NCBI RefSeq assembly: GCF_033546935.1
Contig: NZ_CP137854.1
Location: 4,278,001 to 4,342,000, forward strand
Reading direction: 5' to 3'
DNA length: 64,000 nucleotides
From: Xylophilus sp. GOD-11R
GTDB taxonomy: Bacteria; Pseudomonadota; Gammaproteobacteria; Burkholderiales; Burkholderiaceae_C
Shown one piece after another: positions 63,042 through 64,000 of the stretch (its first letter is position 1; the number at the start of each line of letters is the position of its first letter). The notes under the pieces are model-generated. The model was not told the DNA's origin and did no database searches. It was given only the letters and a program-made list of their open reading frames with translations. The position numbers were made by a program, and so were the translations under genes.

Positions 63042-64000
63042 CCCTTTGAAAAAGGCGTAGGCATCGTTCCGATCGAGATGGTCGGTAACCGACAGGCCGG
63101 CTGCACCAGCGCGCGCCAGTGAATCGGGCGTGACGAAGGCACCGGCGTTGTCTTCCACGCCGTCGATGCCGTCGGTGTCGGCCGCCAGCGCCCAGACGCC
63201 GGCCTCGCCTTGCAGCGCCTGCGCCAGGCCCAGGCAGAACTCGCCGGCACGCCCGCCGCGCCCCTTGGCAACGCCGTCGGCCCGGGGACGCACCGTCACC
63301 GTAGTCTCGCCGCCGGACAGGATCACGCAGGGTGCGCGAAACGGCTGGCCGCGCCGCGCCACCGACCGCGCCAGTGCCGCATGCACCTTGCCGACCTCGC
63401 GCGACTCGCCTTCGATCTCGTCGCTGAGGATGTGCGCCTCCAGGCCCGCCGCCCGCGCCGCTTCGGCCGCGGCTTCCAGCGACTGCTGCGGCGTGGCGAT
63501 CAGCTGCATCCGCTGCCGCGCGAAGACGGCGTCGCCCGGCTTGGGTGTTTCGAGCGCGCCGGATTCCAATGCAGCCTGCACTGCCGCAGGCAGGGCGATG
63601 CCATAACGGCGCAGGATCGCCAGCGCGTCTGCGCAGGTCGTCGGATCCGGCACGGTGGGGCCGCTGGCGATCACTGCCGGATCGTCGCCCGGCACGTCGC
63701 TGATCGCCAGGGTCAGCAGCGGCGCCGCACCACAGGCGGCGGCGAGCCGCCCGCCCTTGATGCGCGAGAGATGCTTGCGCACGCAGTTCATCTCGCCGAT
63801 GTGGGCGCCCGAGAGCAGGAGTTCGCGGTTGATGCGCTGCTTGTCGGCCAGGCTCAGGCCTTCGCAGGGGAGGGTCAGCAGGGCCGAGCCGCCGCCGGAG
63901 ATGAGGCACAGCACCAGATCGTCCGGCCCCAGCCCCTGGACCATGGCCAGCATGCGTTCGGCCGCTGCCTGGCCCGCCGCGTCCGGCACCGGGTGCGCGG
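62958..64000 (-). CDS. Glycerate 2-kinase (MOFRL family), 5' end outside window
   Basis: The frame is open to the right edge (reading ...AHPVPDAAG inwards), so about the N-terminal fifth of a ~430-residue protein is missing. It phosphorylates D-glycerate to 2-phosphoglycerate in glyoxylate/tartronate metabolism. Seen are LVLCLISGGGSALL, NCVRKHLSRIKGGRL, ISDVPGDDPAVIASGPTVPD, ILSGGETTVTV, and the MOFRL end GRAGEFCLGLA, AADTDGIDG and TGPTHTNVNDF. The stop TAG at 62958 is 84 bp inside the convergent PPR gene 2. The gene is conserved and in frame, so it, not the PPR tail, is the constrained partner of the overlap. Confidence 0.93.
   Translation of the reverse strand, partial: AHPVPDAAGQAAAERMLAMVQGLGPDDLVLCLISGGGSALLTLPCEGLSLADKQRINRELLLSGAHIGEMNCVRKHLSRIKGGRLAAACGAAPLLTLAISDVPGDDPAVIASGPTVPDPTTCADALAILRRYGIALPAAVQAALESGALETPKPGDAVFARQRMQLIATPQQSLEAAAEAARAAGLEAHILSDEIEGESREVGKVHAALARSVARRGQPFRAPCVILSGGETTVTVRPRADGVAKGRGGRAGEFCLGLAQALQGEAGVWALAADTDGIDGVEDNAGAFVTPDSLARAGAAGLSVTDHLDRNDAYAFFKGLGDLLVTGPTHTNVNDFRCLVVIRTEP

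Overview
The window is high-GC chromosomal DNA from a betaproteobacterium, most likely Burkholderiales/Comamonadaceae. The evidence is the gene content (Omp32-type porin, two Bug-family solute receptors, full urease operon, ahcY with an SAH riboswitch) and the style of the intergenic repeats. A plant-associated lineage of the Paracidovorax/Acidovorax/Xylophilus kind fits best: there are three tandem secreted GH5 glycosidases and four genes of unknown or effector-like character, each preceded by a perfect plant-inducible-promoter (PIP) box, TTCGB-N15-TTCGB. The genus is inferred, not proven. I see no tRNA, rRNA, CRISPR array, prophage or complete insertion sequence.

Layout. 1-5.9 kb: the end of rlmJ, a convergent porin, then the leftward operon ahcY-tlyA-metF-rlpA behind a clear SAH riboswitch. 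6-12.6 kb: a PIP-box orphan gene, prfC, and four translationally coupled envelope/glycosylation genes (GT39-like, GT2, GtrA, HAD). 12.6-18.7 kb: leftward urease operon ureD-A-(hupE/ureJ)-B-C-E-F-G. 18.7-33 kb: housekeeping and transport genes (YkgJ-like, Bug receptors, lnt, corC-like, GNAT, lipase-like hydrolase, metallo-hydrolase, uraD, LysR, slt, 5-FCL, LytTR regulator, cca). 33-38.9 kb: a double-length, four-ATPase UvrA. 39-44.3 kb: three GH5 paralogues. 44.3-54.6 kb: an MdtABC-type RND efflux operon with its outer-membrane channel, split between the two pump genes by about 1 kb of repetitive non-coding DNA. 54.6-64 kb: a PIP-box gene with a macrodomain-like C-terminus, the trehalose cluster otsB-GH15-otsA (with a 108-bp tandem repeat running into the otsA ribosome binding site), two PIP-box pentatricopeptide-repeat (PPR) genes, and a truncated glycerate kinase.

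The most interesting system is the set of four PIP boxes (6037, 54802, 61238, 62117). Each lies just upstream of, and points at, a gene with no housekeeping identity: a Pro/Gln-rich orphan, a macrodomain-like protein and two PPR proteins. The three genes other than the macrodomain-like one have a -10-like hexamer at 30-31 nt from the box, as HrpX-type promoters do. I infer a HrpX-controlled type III effector set that includes PPR-repeat effectors, a eukaryote-like fold that is rare in bacteria. No secretion apparatus or hrpX lies in the window, so secretion remains a prediction.
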